Shown here one piece after another: positions 32,458 to 43,837 of a stretch of DNA of 64,000 nucleotides. A model generated the notes under the pieces. It did no database searches. It was not told the origin of the DNA and worked only from the letters and a program-made list of their open reading frames with translations. Each line of letters starts with the position of its first letter. Within the stretch, counting starts at the first letter, position 1. The position numbers and the translations under genes were made by a program. The stretch comes from Sthenelais limicola (lineage: Eukaryota > Annelida > Polychaeta > Phyllodocida > Sigalionidae). The stretch covers positions 135,146,755 to 135,210,754 of the forward strand of contig OW804094.1 of assembly GCA_942159475.1 (NCBI GenBank). The letters are read 5' to 3'.

Positions 32458-33061
32458 TATACACATAATGTACTAACCAGATGCCAAATTGCCTTTGTAG
32501 TAGAATAGGGAATGAGCAGACGCGGAAAGAAGTATTAAGACTATGTAGAGAGGAGATTAAACGAAGCGCAGGTGCTGCACAGATTAATACCACACCTCGA
32601 TCTCTGCCGAGCAGAAACATCCTTTATACCCTATACACCTTCTCTCTGATTGCCAGAAGCTTTCAATTGATCAGGAGATTAGATAAGCTAGGGCCATACA
32701 CACCCCACTCACAAAATCTCCAATAAAAATATTGTGTATCGTAGAATCTTAAATAATCGATTGATTTCTATAATGGCGAGGTAAGTGATATAAAAGGCCG
32801 AGGACATGTGTGTACTGTTTTACAGGGAATTAGTCGCAGCAGGCAAATAATGGCGATGTTGGCGCACCAATCTAAGAGATTTATTGATCTCTTGGTGAGA
32901 TGTCTGATTTAGCCTTTATCGTCTGATCCTCCTCCTCTCCCAGTCCTCCCACCCGCTCTTGTGGCAGTAATGGGAGCACTCCATAAATGAATGATTGCCC
33001 ATTGCGTCGAGTACATTGGACGGAGAACCAACCGTCAATAACAGGGAATTCTGTCTTTTTT

Positions 33062-33463
33062 TCTCTCTCTCCCTCTCTCTTTTCCTATCTCTCCCTCTCT
33101 CTCTCGCCCACTCTCTCCCTATCTCTCCCTCTCTCTTTTTCTATCTCTGCCTCTCTCTGCCTCTCTCCCTTCCTATCTCTCCCTCTCTGCCTCTCTCTCC
33201 CCCTCTCTTTTTCTATATCTCCCTCTCTCTCTCTCCCTTTCTCTTTTTCTATCTCTCCCTCTCTCCCCCCTCTCTCTCTCCCTCTCTTTCTCTCCCACTC
33301 TCCCTCCCTCCTCTCTCCCTCTCTCTCCCCTCTCTCCCCCTCTCTCCCTCTCTCTCCCTCTCTCTCACCCACTCTATCTCTCCCTCTCTCTCCCTCTCTC
33401 TCCCTCTCTCTCTCCCTCATTCTCACCCTTTCTATCTCTATCTCTCCCTCTCTCTCTCTTTTT
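33062..33463. repeat. (CTCTCC)n pyrimidine tract, ~400 bp
   Basis: Imperfect CCCTCTCT units with TTTTTCTATCT interruptions. Three overlapping frames of 158-177 codons (Ser/Pro/Leu or Arg/Glu-rich) are translations of this tract and not genes. Confidence 0.95.
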
Positions 33464-33669
33464 CCCGGCCACATGTAAAGAGGTACGAGCACCGGACTTC
33501 CGATCTGATCATAGGAAGAAGATTTTAACTTCTTTTTTTTTTTTATAAATTCTGAACACAATACATTTAAAAGCTTTTGAACTAAGGGCAGAGGATCAAG
33601 GTTTTGGCGCTGCTGCCAGGTCTAAACTGGAGTCAGTCTGAACCGGAGAATAAGAATAAGATAAATGAT

Positions 33670-34066
33670 TGTGATGTGTCAAAGGATAATGAGTCACGAG
33701 TCAAACAATTGAAATTTTTCTTTTGTTGAAATGTTCTCAATTTCGGGAGTTTACTGCCTTGTGTCATATCAATATACCAACGATCCTATAGCTTCAGGAC
33801 CGTTGATTATACGTACCAAATCTCAAGAGTATGCATATATATTTTTGTGTTTCGAAGGTCATCCTATGGAGTGTATTTTCTTACTTAACTGGTAATTACC
33901 CACCCAGAAATATTTCAAACGTAACAATATCAAACTTAAAATATGGAAATATTTAATAGCTGTCCTCATGTTTACCATCATTGGAATCCACTTGATCTCA
34001 TCTTTTCAAATATGATGACATCTAAAAATCCATTTTTGCGACTTGTGCCTCATGCAACACATCACA
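33670..34066 (-). mobile_element. MITE-B copy, complete
   Basis: TGTGATGTGTCAAAGGATAA to TTTTTGCGACTTGTGCCTCA and CAACACATCACA. A few bases of the right end are deleted (TTTTCCTG absent) and the flanking TA is lost. An older copy. Confidence 0.85.
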
Positions 34067-35230
34067 ATTAGGTTACTTTATTTCTCTATCCACCCACCCC
34101 TATTACAGGCCTTCACAGACTATTAAGCTTTTGTCATATTTATAAATGTTTTTAGTATTCAGTGTAACTAAAACATATAGTAAATGTCGTGAAAAATCCA
34201 ACCAACCTCACCACACTCCCCCAAAAATGGATTGAAAATATAACAAAAGCCTAGAGCCTTCATACCTCATCTCATCTCATAAATAGGAAACACATCATAA
34301 GTTTAATCAAATGTCACCATATGAATCACAAGTGAGTTATATAAGCCGTTCCTTATTACGAGTAAGATGTCATATTTGTAGATAATGGTTTCGATATAAT
34401 GTCTAATAATACTTTCCTGCTAAAAATGATGTATAATAGATTTGATTTTCAGGACACAACGAAAATCACAATTGATTTGTGAGAGTGTATCTGTTGATTT
34501 GTCTGAATAAAAACGTTGGGACAACAAATTTAAGCTTCTTCTGAGTAAGAAATCATGGAGATGTTTTTAATTGATGTTTTACGTTGATGACCATCATATT
34601 TAGATATATTGAGAGGTAGTGCACAAAGGGAGATGATTCTCATTTTTCCAATATTGTGTTTTATCTATACATATCATATGTTCCTTCTTGGAAATATTTT
34701 ATATCAGGTCGTTCATGTAGTACAGTTTATCGATTAAGATACCGACTTATTATCTATAATGGATTAATATACCCATTTATCTATAGCGCTCTAACTATAA
34801 TGGATTAATATACGCACTTATCTATATCACTGTTTAATATACCCACTTAACTATATAGCACTGTAACTATGATAATTTTGTGAGTGGAAAATGTTATACT
34901 GAGAATATTGTACTATACCACACAAGCCAACATCCTGATTAAATAGAGGTATTCGAACACACAGATTCCAACAGGACAGGGGACGCATGGACATATCTGA
35001 CGATTTTTCTAAAGTCTATTTTGTTGAATCTTTATTTCTTCATTGTGAATATATAATAATATGTATAATAGTTTTCAAAATCTTCCACCCTAGGTGGTTT
35101 TACCCATTCTGGGGAGGAAATACGGTCGTACAGGTTTAGGTGAATACTGCCACGTCTACCTACTATAATATATAGTAGTTTTTATTTCCTAGACATACAA
35201 TACAGGACATAAGGCAATCTCCTTCTACAT
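34067..35230. other. No gene; repeat J copy 2 and a short tandem repeat
   Basis: Repeat J (CACAATTGATTTGTGAGAG, CTGAATAAAAACGTTGG) lies at 34450-34522. At 34745-34865, units such as TATAATGGATTAATATACSC and ACTTATCTATAT repeat imperfectly. Nothing else recognised. Confidence 0.5.
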
Positions 35231-35465
35231 GGGTAAGATTTTCAGAAAATGTACAATTGGCAGTTGTATACATTTAGTAATTTTTCCTAAATTAGGCTGC
35301 AATTTGGTCAATACTTGGTAAATTCGAGTATATTTGGCATTGCATTGATTCTATTAATCTGTTTGGTTAGGTTGAACTGTATTTTGAACTTTATGTTAGT
35401 CTGAAATTTGGGTTATTTGATAAGATGGGCGAAGTTGAATTGTACATTTTCTAAAAACTTGACCC
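35231..35465 (-). mobile_element. MITE-A copy, complete
   Basis: GGGTAAGATTTTCAGAAAAT to TTTTCTAAAAACTTGACCC. ACAT flanks both sides (35227-35230, 35466-35469), a non-ATAT 4-bp candidate duplication. Confidence 0.93.
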
Positions 35466-35595
35466 ACATACATAATAATAAATAGTGCTACATTCCAATT
35501 ATGGATGTTAAGCGAACCATATTTAAAGGAAGCGCCCAAATAAATATTACTTTAATACAATATAAAGAAGAGCAATATTTCTAGAAAACATATAT

Positions 35596-35826
35596 GGGTG
35601 AAATCGCCAGAAAATGTACAATTTCCTTTCACCAATCCTCTCAAATAATCCAAATTTAAGACAAAAATAAGGTCCAACATTCAGTCCAACTTAACCAAAC
35701 AGACTGTTTGAATTAAGGCAACATTAAATAAACTCAGATATACTATTGACCATTTCTCCGTCTAATTTAACAAGATTTACTAAACATGTAGATCTGCCAA
35801 TTGCACATTTTCTGAAGATTTGACCC
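35596..35826 (+). mobile_element. MITE-A copy, complete
   Basis: GGGTGAAATCGCCAGAAAAT to TTTTCTGAAGATTTGACCC. It is separated by six bases from a second copy in the opposite orientation. Confidence 0.92.
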
Positions 35827-35832
35827 ATATAT

Positions 35833-36067
35833 GGCACAGATCTTCAGAAAATGCACAATCTACAGTTCTACACATCTCTCAAATTCTGCTAAATTAAAGG
35901 GGAAAATGATAGATACTGAGTATATCTGAGTGAATTCTGCATTGTAATCATTTAATAAATCTGTCTGGTTATGTTCAACTGTATTTTGAACCTGATTGTT
36001 GTCTTAAATTTGGGTTATTTGACAGGATTGGTGAAGTTGAATTGTACATTTTCTGACGATTTGACCC
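35833..36067 (-). mobile_element. MITE-A copy, complete
   Basis: Left end GGCACAGATCTTCAGAAAAT, right end TTTTCTGACGATTTGACCC. With the preceding copy it forms a back-to-back inverted pair of about 470 bp. Confidence 0.9.
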
Positions 36068-36185
36068 ATATATGATAAGAAATAGAGCTCCATACAAATA
36101 CTACACCTAGAGGCCCGCCCAAATCTGATATCCAGTGGATGGTACTCAGTATTTTAATCTAATACCAACCTGTTCCCGCGGTCGG

Positions 36186-36226
36186 GCATAATGCACTCTG
36201 ATAATGCACTCTGATAATGCACTCTG
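36186..36226. repeat. 13-bp tandem repeat, three units
   Basis: ATAATGCACTCTG repeats three times without mismatch. Confidence 0.85.
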
Positions 36227-36507
36227 CTTTATCTCATTGTGCACTGGTGTTTAGGCCTCAGTTTGAAAGCTGGATGGAGCACTAGCCAACACTCTTAATG
36301 TACTCAGCCTCCACCAGGGGCATTAAGCACCCAATCCCCAGAATGATGGCTTCCGGCGCTTAGTCTCTGCTGCTAGAGGAGCAGGCTTTATTTTAGACAC
36401 CATTTCCACCTTCTTAATCGTTCCCACAAATGTTTTTTCTCTATAATAGTAGGCAATGAGCAGTAGGAATGTATGTGTATGCAGTCGCCAATACTGAGAA
36501 TGAAAGA

Positions 36508-36562
36508 GGGTGAATTCGTCAGAAAATGTACAATTCACGTTCACCAATCCTCTCAAATAATC
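36508..36562 (+). mobile_element. MITE-A fragment, left end only
   Basis: GGGTGAATTCGTCAGAAAAT, then CACCAATCCTCTCAAATAAT, then an abrupt end. Confidence 0.75.
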
Positions 36563-36879
36563 ATCGATTCTCTAATCGCTCCCGCAAATGTTCTTTATAA
36601 TAGAAAGCAATGAACAATGAATTATTATTACTACTGTTATCATCTGTTATGTACTGACCGCATACATTGACAACTAATGTCATTCTCTTTACTCTTTAAT
36701 CAATCTTTCTAGCTTGCAATGCTAAAGTACCAACTTGTATTAATATCCATTGGCTCTGACCAATAGACAAAGCCACCACATACACTTATGATTTATGTCT
36801 CTTTGCTTTATTTACCTAAATGTGTTTCCATTTGTATGTTCTATATGTATACAACTGTATGTATATCATCTAGTCTAGA

Positions 36880-37032
36880 TCATTTTCCAAATTCAGGGGT
36901 ACTTGGAAGACCAGTACACATTACTGAAAATGCTCCTTTTTTCCATCTCTTCATATTAAACCTCTAGTCCACACTTATATTTACATTTGTAGATATCTTA
37001 TGGAAATAAAAATCTATTATTATTATCATTAA
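36880..37032 (+). repeat. 3' end of a LINE-like retroelement
   Basis: GGTACTTGGAAGACCAGTAC lies about 120 bp before GGAAATAAAAATC and an ATTATTATTATCATT tail. A similar arrangement (ATACTGGGAAGACCTGTGTA, then GAAATAAATCTATTACATAC) occurs at 56838-56970. No reverse-transcriptase remnant. Confidence 0.5.
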
Positions 37033-37461
37033 CAGTAGGAATGTATGTGTGTTGGAGAAGGAGGGGGTGGGAGTGGGGTAGGAGTGTGTGTGGGGGGGAG
37101 GGTCCAATTAACTGCTCTAAGGGGGTATATTGTTGTGTTTTCTGTTCAGCTATATAATAATAATATAACTCACAAAACAAGCACAATATTCCTCTTGACT
37201 ATTCTATTTCACCACAGACTAGTCATTACCAGTGCGTGATCTTTCATGATTTTTTGTTAAACAATTTATACTTTTATTTAATACTTGAATAGATACCTCA
37301 TGCCATTTAATTTTTCAAACTGGGATCCTCGCCTTTATTATTAAGCAATGGTGCACGGAACGATACACTATTATAGCTTCATTATTCATTCTGGAATCCA
37401 AATTATATTGCAATTCTGACTGAAATAACGAACATGTAGGTTGTTATATAATTTCTCCAGT

Positions 37462-37898
37462 TGTGATCGTTTCAGGCAAATGAATCATAAGTCGCAAAAT
37501 ATGGATTTTGAGATATCACCATATTTGAAAAGTGGAGATCAAGCTGATTCCAATGATATTAAACACTAGTATATCTAATAAGTACTTCTATACTTTAAGT
37601 TTGATATTTTTATTTTGAAAAAAAAAAGTTTGCAATGTTTCTGGATGGTAAAGTATGGTATCGTATGGTATGGTAAAGTATGTAAAGTACCTAAATGTAC
37701 TTCATACGAAGGCCTTAAAAACGCTATAAGGATATTATTTGATATAATGTCCTGAAATTTGGTACATTGATTGATATGACTACAAGTGGTAAACCCTCTA
37801 AGATTCAGAACATTTCAATGAAGAGATCTTGCAAAAAAAACCACTTTGAAAAATTTCAATTTTGCGACTTGTGACTCATTTTCCTGAAACACATCACA
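37462..37898 (+). mobile_element. MITE-B copy, complete
   Basis: TGTGATCGTTTCAGGCAAAT to TTTTCCTGAAACACATCACA. A local GGTATGGTAAAGTATG expansion at 37645-37690 lengthens the interior. Confidence 0.9.
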
Positions 37899-38234
37899 TT
37901 TATTAATGTAGATTCAATCTAATCTGGATTAGCTGATGACATCAGCATATCGCTGTCATAAAGCTTTAGCGGAATAAATGCGTCTTAAACTAACAAAGAA
38001 ACAACCATATATGAAGATTGCCTTCTGTCTCCGAGTGGGAACCGCATTATCTGCAGAATTTTACTTCCCTTTTTATTTCAGCTTGCCTCGCAGCAAACAA
38101 ATAAAGACAAAATAAATTTCGAATATATGAGTCTTTTGCTTCCGATCTGGCCCCAGCCTACTTATCCTGTGATGTCAATGTCACAGCTTATGTCCTTTTT
38201 ATAAGGGTATTTAGATAAATATCCTCAATATATG

Positions 38235-38471
38235 ATGAGTTAAGTCGCTAGAAAATGTATAATTCACCTTCACCGATCCTCTCAAATAACCCAAATTTCA
38301 GACGAAAATTAAGTTCAAAATACAGTTCAACCTAACCAAACAGATTGCTGCAATCAATGCAATGCCAAATATACTCAAATCTACCTAGTATTGACCAAAT
38401 TGCAGCCTAATTGAGCAGAATTTACTAAATGTGTACAGCTGCCAATTGTACATTTTCTGAAAATCTGACTC
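38235..38471 (+). mobile_element. MITE-A copy, complete
   Basis: Diverged left end GATGAGTTAAGTCGCTAGAA, interior TTCACCGATCCTCTCAAATA, right end TTTTCTGAAAATCTGACTC. Confidence 0.87.
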
Positions 38472-38582
38472 ATATGACACCGTCGCTCCGTCGAGGATCT
38501 GTCAAGTTTGTCTGGTATTTGATTTTAAAACCTCATTTCTTACCTAGAGCTACCACTTAACACACTGTTTTCATCGTTATAT

Positions 38583-38817
38583 GGGTCAGATTTTCAGAAA
38601 ATGTACAATTGGCAGATCTACAAATTTAGGAAATTCTCCTAAATTAGGCTGAAAAATGAAGAATACTGGATATATCTGGGTATATTTGGTGTCGCATTGA
38701 TTTAAAGTATCAGTTCTGCTATGTCAAACTGCATTTTGAAGCTCATTTTTGTCTTAAATGTGGGTTATTTGAGAGGATTGGTGAAGGCGAATTGTACATT
38801 TTCTGAAAATCAGACCC
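38583..38817 (-). mobile_element. MITE-A copy, complete
   Basis: GGGTCAGATTTTCAGAAAAT to TTTTCTGAAAATCAGACCC, ATAT on both sides. Lies 110 bp after the previous copy in the opposite orientation. Confidence 0.93.
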
Positions 38818-39563
38818 ATATAAGGCTTTGGCCCAGGGTTATTTCATTGTTTTGATAGCATAGAATAGAAGTCAGCGGAAACCTTGCTGTTAAACATTCC
38901 CCCTTTGGGTATTTGTACATACACGGTAGAGTATAATTATAGTTAAATGTGTGTGAGTTTGGGATTGTAATTGATGTAAAGTCTTGAATTGATTTGGATG
39001 CGTATAGATCTTGATAAACACTTGATGGTTGATCTAAGAGATGTATAATATTGTTTTTCTTGAGATGAGTGGAGTTATTTTTCTTATGTCGTTTATTCTT
39101 GGAGGACATTGCGTTTTTTCATGTGAACAATATAGGCCTAATGACTTGGTCTCTAAATGAAATAATGAAAAAAAAAGAATTCTACTCGCAGTTATTTACA
39201 AATAAGCTAATACTGGGACAAACAACAAGAAATAAATATAAAAATGATTAACGAAGCCAAACTATGACAGGTTTTTAAAATATGGTCCACAAAAATCCTG
39301 GACAACTGACTCTTTTAAAGATTCTTTAAGATTAAAAAGATTAAGCTTTTCAGGACTGCAATATTTGTCCCCCTTTTCAGGAAGCCACAATTAAGAGGCT
39401 TGGGAGGAAAAAGAACGAGTGCTGGCCCTAAAAAGTGCACTTAGTAACCCTCTTTTTGCGCTCTCCCCATTTTCCTTTCATCAGAAAAGAAATAGAGGTT
39501 AACTGAGGAGTTGGTTGAAAGTGATATCACACGGGTTGGGGAGCAATGAGTGTGATAGACTAT

Positions 39564-39753
39564 GGGTCAATCCGTCAGAAAATGTACAATTCGCCTCCAC
39601 CAATGCTCTTAAATAGTCCAAATTTGAGACAGAAATAAGGTTCAGTCATATCAACAGTTCGACATAACAGAATAGATTCTAAGAATCAAGGCAATGGTAA
39701 ATATACTCAGATATCCCTAGTATTAATCATTTTTCTGCCTAGTTTAGCAGAAT
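39564..39753 (+). mobile_element. MITE-A copy, right end missing
   Basis: GGGTCAATCCGTCAGAAAAT and CACCAATGCTCTTAAATAGT. It ends at CTAGTTTAGCAGAAT, about 45 bp short of the expected right end. Confidence 0.82.
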
Positions 39754-40325
39754 GGGTTCATCATATCGCTCTGGTTATACCAGGGATATCTTTAACTTTA
39801 CAATAATGGATTTTCCGCTAAGTTTACATTTCTGTCAGTTTACGTTACATTCTGTGCAAGTTCATACGTACTTGGAATTTGATTGTTTACAGCGGTCGAA
39901 TTTATCAATTAACAGTAGATAATACTGAATTCTAATTATAGTACTACAATGTAACACAATGGATTATGTAAGACTTTTCAAGAAAAGTCACCCCCGTTGT
40001 ATGCATTTTTACACATGAAATCTGTACCTCCGGCCGGTTCATGAAAATGATTTTTAACATAAACAATTATAGACATTTAGGGTCAGCTCCTTTATCATAA
40101 CGTTTCAGAACATAGCCCCTCTTCAGTCGATCGTTTTATCAAACGCCTTTATTCGGTTTTAGTAGAGCCAACAAGCCCTTTTATTAAATGTTCTTAACAA
40201 TTACTGTATCCAGTTTCAAAATCACTGAATCTTTTCAGCACCTTTTTTTATTTCTAATTATTGCAGATTCCCTAACTACTTTTATATCATGCTGTTTTGT
40301 TCCTAGCTTGAACTACTATATATAT
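39754..40325. other. No gene or repeat recognised
   Basis: AT-rich sequence between two MITE-A copies with no supportable frame. Confidence 0.4.
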
Positions 40326-40562
40326 GGGTCAGATTTTCAGAAAATGTATAATTTATCTTCACCAATTCTCTCAAATAACCCACATTTCAGACGAAAATAA
40401 AGTTCTAAATCTAGTTCAACCTAACCAAACAGATTGCTAGAATCAATGCAATGCCAGATATATACTCGAATTTACCTAATATTGACGAAATTTCAGTCTA
40501 ATTTAGCAGAATTACCCAACAGTGTAGATCTGCCAATTGTACATTTTCTGTAAATCTGACCC
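40326..40562 (+). mobile_element. MITE-A copy, complete
   Basis: GGGTCAGATTTTCAGAAAAT to TTTTCTGTAAATCTGACCC with ATATATAT on both sides. Confidence 0.93.
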
Positions 40563-40764
40563 ATATATATATACCTTGTTCCTGGCATCCCTGACCTCCA
40601 ATTACTGATTGTCTATCGTCTAATATCGTACGTCCAAAATGATTGGGGATATCTACCTTGGGATTTTGACATCTGACTATTTCTTTGTCTAATTTCTTTC
40701 GGGAATACTGGAATATGTCTCCAAGAACCCGATGTGCATGTGCGCTGAACAGTTGTACAGTTTA

Positions 40765-40959
40765 AGCCGTGGACTCACATAGCCGATTTGGCTCCCGATT
40801 GCCCCCCGATTTTGGTCTCCCGATAAATCCTATGATTTCATTTCAAGACCTGGTTTCTGTTTTTGAAATCAACCGGGATTGGAAATGAAGTCTTAATCTA
40901 TTGGAAGACCAAAATCAGGGGACAATCGGGAGCCAAATCGGCTGTGTGTGTCCACGGCT
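40765..40959. mobile_element. MITE-C hairpin, copy 1
   Basis: AGCCGTGGACTCACATAGCC with GATTTGGCTCCCGATTG is mirrored by CAATCGGGAGCCAAATCGGC and TGTGTGTCCACGGCT. The arms continue through most of the ~195 bp (CCTGGTTTCTG / AACCGGGATTGGAAATGAAG). TTAA at the left; TTCC at the right, so one flank is changed. Confidence 0.85.
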
Positions 40960-41340
40960 TCCCTATTATAGTCTATATAGAATTCTTCTTTTTTATATAT
41001 AAAAGGCGTTTTATAACTATAACAGACTCTGCATGTTATTTAGATTTCTGAATAAATAGTAATAAAGAGCAGAGGAGGAAAAGAGAAACATAATTATTCA
41101 CTTACCAAGCATCTGGGACACCTCTTATCAATGTTATTCTTAATCTAGCTGGTCAAACAAATTATGATTTATCATTATCTGACTTTGTCAAATTAATTTA
41201 GTGTAATAATTTAGACGAATTTATACTTTTTTTTCGAAATCAGGCATGTCTGAGAAAAACATCCAACTTGGTGTAATGTCATTTCCTGCAATAAAAACTC
41301 TTCAACCAATCAATCAATCAATCTGTATAATGATATCAAC

Positions 41341-41601
41341 CTTTATTTCACCCTCGATATGCTCAGCCCATAGAGATAACATAGACTCTGGATATTGTTT
41401 AGCTGGTCAGTAACTGATGTGATATTGCTTACGGGCAATACACCGCCGACCTAGTTTTTTGTACACTGTGCGCATGCGTGCTTTCTGATCTTCGCCAGTT
41501 CCGGTCCTTTTTCGGAGAGATGTTTTCGAAGCGATTTATTTCTCAAAATCACTGTACATCATGTTAATTTAACATGAGTTTAGTGTGCGGGGTGAAATAA
41601 A
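41341..41601 (+). mobile_element. Repeat G copy 2, module 1
   Basis: Starts CTTTATTTCACCCTCGATAT and ends GCGGGGTGAAATAAACAC, inverted with respect to each other over TTTATTTCACCCC. It matches 17046-17381 but is shorter because the internal tandem segment is single. Confidence 0.8.
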
Positions 41602-41727
41602 CACAGAACAACCCTTAAATTCTCGGCGTCGTGAATATTCACCCATGACGGTCGCGGGGCTACCGCCCCTTGACCGTCATCGGTGAATATTCACTCCCGC
41701 CTCAAATTCCGGGTAGTTCTGTCTATG
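41599..41727. mobile_element. Repeat G copy 2, module 2 (long hairpin)
   Basis: ACAGAACAACCC and GGGTAGTTCTGT bound the module. Inside, GTGAATATTCACCCATGACG (41631-41650) with GTCGCGGGGC is mirrored by GCCCCTTGACCGTCATCGG and TGAATATTCAC, giving ~29-bp arms with few mismatches and a three-base loop. Confidence 0.8.
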
Positions 41728-41783
41728 TATTTACCTATGCGCTGATAACAGAACATATATTAGAAAATCGGATAACAGCATTA

Positions 41784-41992
41784 AAACCCTGCCCACACAC
41801 AGCTGATTTGCCTCCCGATTGCCCCCCGATTTGGGTCTTCTGATGAATCCTAGGATTTCATTTCCAATCCTGGTTTATGTTATTTCAAAAAAATAAACCA
41901 GCATTTGAAATGAAACCATAGGATTCATCAGGAGACCCAAATTGGGGGGGGGGGGCAATCGGGAGCCAAATCGGCTGTGTGTGTCCACGGCT
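41784..41992. mobile_element. MITE-C hairpin, copy 2
   Basis: Same family as 40765-40959, with a G13 run (41945-41957) inside the right arm. TTAA occurs on both sides (41781-41784 and 41992-41995), the target type known for piggyBac elements; I infer a possible link only from that. Confidence 0.82.
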
Positions 41993-42365
41993 TAAAATTA
42001 CTCATGCATCGCTCCTTTCCTTCCATAGTAGTAGCACTGCACCTGACAGCCCCTGGTGGAAGATCATGGACAATGCTAGACAATAGTCCCCGTGAGCCTT
42101 GTATATCATTATCACTGATGGCTGTATAAATATGTTAATACAAAAAGTAAAAAGTTTAATCGTATTTTCACAAGCCAGAGATTCTATATCAAGCGAGCCA
42201 GAGCGACGCCCTTGGCTATCTTTAATGCGCCCTTATCACGTAGGAGAAGAATCCCAACTCACGTATCTAACTCCTTTTGTCTGAAGAAAGTTTGTGATCG
42301 TAGCAGACTTGCACGGCTAGGATGAATACATTGTTTCAGGTGTGTCTATAGTGTGAGGATAGATA

Positions 42366-42773
42366 TGTGATGTGTTAAAGGAAAATGAGTCACAATTCGT
42401 AAAATTGATATTTCTTAATGTGTTTTATTCACAAGATGTATTTGTTGGAATGTTTTCATTTTGGGGATACTATACGCTTTTTGTACCATTAATACATTTA
42501 CCACATTTCAAGACAGTATTAAATATATCCATGCATATCTAAAGGTCATCTTATAAGGGATATTTAGCTATTTTACTATTTAATGTCCATCCAGAAACAT
42601 TGCAAATTTTGCTTTCAAATATAGAAATATCGAACTTAAAATATAGAAATACTTATTAGATGTCATGCTGTTTACATTTATTAGAATCGGCTTGATCTCA
42701 TCTTTTCAAATATGATAATATCTCAAAATCCATTTTTAGCTACTTGTGACTCATTTTCCTGTGACACATCACA
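42366..42773 (-). mobile_element. MITE-B copy, complete
   Basis: TGTGATGTGTTAAAGGAAAA to CATTTTCCTGTGACACATCA, TA-flanked (42364-42365, 42774-42775). Confidence 0.93.
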
Positions 42774-42775
42774 TA

Positions 42776-43376
42776 TACCCTTCTTGTTATCATAATCCAG
42801 GGAGGATTTAAGCGAGACGTGCCTGGTGGTTGCTATGTCGATATTCCTGAAGAAACAAAGCTTATCTTGTGTAAGCATGTTGTCTTGGACCAAGTAATTG
42901 TGCTATTTGATATTGTTGGGTGAGAGGGGTTAGGTTGGTTGGTTGTACCGATTGCATGGCGTGGTTCTTCTTATGATAACTAAATCTCACATCATCTTTC
43001 TCAAATCACTCATTGTTTTCCTTTATACCCAAAAAGGGAAAAAGTTTACCTGTATAATATTATGTGTCGCATCAGAATGATTGACTTATTTGACTATAAC
43101 TTAATTATGTAATTAATTTGAATAGTGAATGTATGATTTCATAAAGTAATTTGTATTATTATTATTTAATTATGTTTATATAGGCTGAAAATGTTGTATT
43201 TGATACGTGAGCTTGTGAATAAAACAAACAAACAAACTATGGGCATAATATAATTGTAGATACCTTATATACGATGCTTGGTTATATTATTCTGGTTTTC
43301 TGTGTTTTTAACAGCGTGAACTTAAAATTAAAGCTGTAACGTTACTCATGTCGATAAAAAAAAATGAGTCAGCTTT
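42776..43376. other. No gene or repeat recognised
   Basis: AT-rich spacer. GAATAAAACAAACAAACAAA at about 43217-43236 could be another retroelement tail but is too short to call. Confidence 0.35.
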
Positions 43377-43595
43377 GGGTGAAATCGCCGGAAAATGCAC
43401 AATTCCCCTTCACCAATCCTCTCAAATAATCTAAATGTAAGACAAGACAAGGTTCAAAGTTTAGTTCAATATTACCAGACAGACTGTTTGAATTAAGGCA
43501 ACATCAAATATACTCAGATATAGTATTGACCATTTCTCAGTCTAATTTTTTCAGATGTAGATCTGCCGATTGTACATTTTCTGAAGACGTGACCC
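43377..43595 (+). mobile_element. MITE-A copy, complete
   Basis: GGGTGAAATCGCCGGAAAAT to TTTTCTGAAGACGTGACCC, second-subfamily interior (CAAGACAAGGTTCAAAGTTT). Confidence 0.9.
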
Positions 43596-43639
43596 TTATA
43601 TTATATAAATGACTCGGGTCATCTTGAATCACTTTATTC

Positions 43640-43829
43640 AACTAATTTACTAATGATTGACCTTCAAGAAATATTGCCTTTTCCATGCATAAAAAAATAT
43701 AGAAGAACTTATTAGATGCACTAATCAATGTTTACCATTATTCCAATCGGCTTGATCTCATCGTTTCAGATATGATGGTATCTCAAATTCATTTTTTGCG
43801 ACTTATATCTCATTTTTCTGTAATATCTC
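43640..43829 (-). mobile_element. MITE-B copy, left half missing
   Basis: Interior CCTTCAAGAAATATTGCC, CGGCTTGATCTCATCGTTTC and a diverged right end TTTTTGCGACTTATATCTCA, TCTGTAATATCTCAT. Confidence 0.75.
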
Positions 43830-43837
43830 ATATTTAA

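Noticed and set aside
32481..32726. 81-codon frame with a charged start
   Set aside because: Starts at the edge of a MITE-B copy, no domain, no splice or promoter evidence.
32987..33561. Three overlapping frames of 158-177 codons (Ser/Leu/Pro and Arg/Glu)
   Set aside because: Direct translation of the (CTCTCC)n tract on both strands.
38810..39109. 99-codon minus-strand frame with some protein-like composition
   Set aside because: No recognisable domain, AT-rich codons and no supporting context; its end touches MITE-A.
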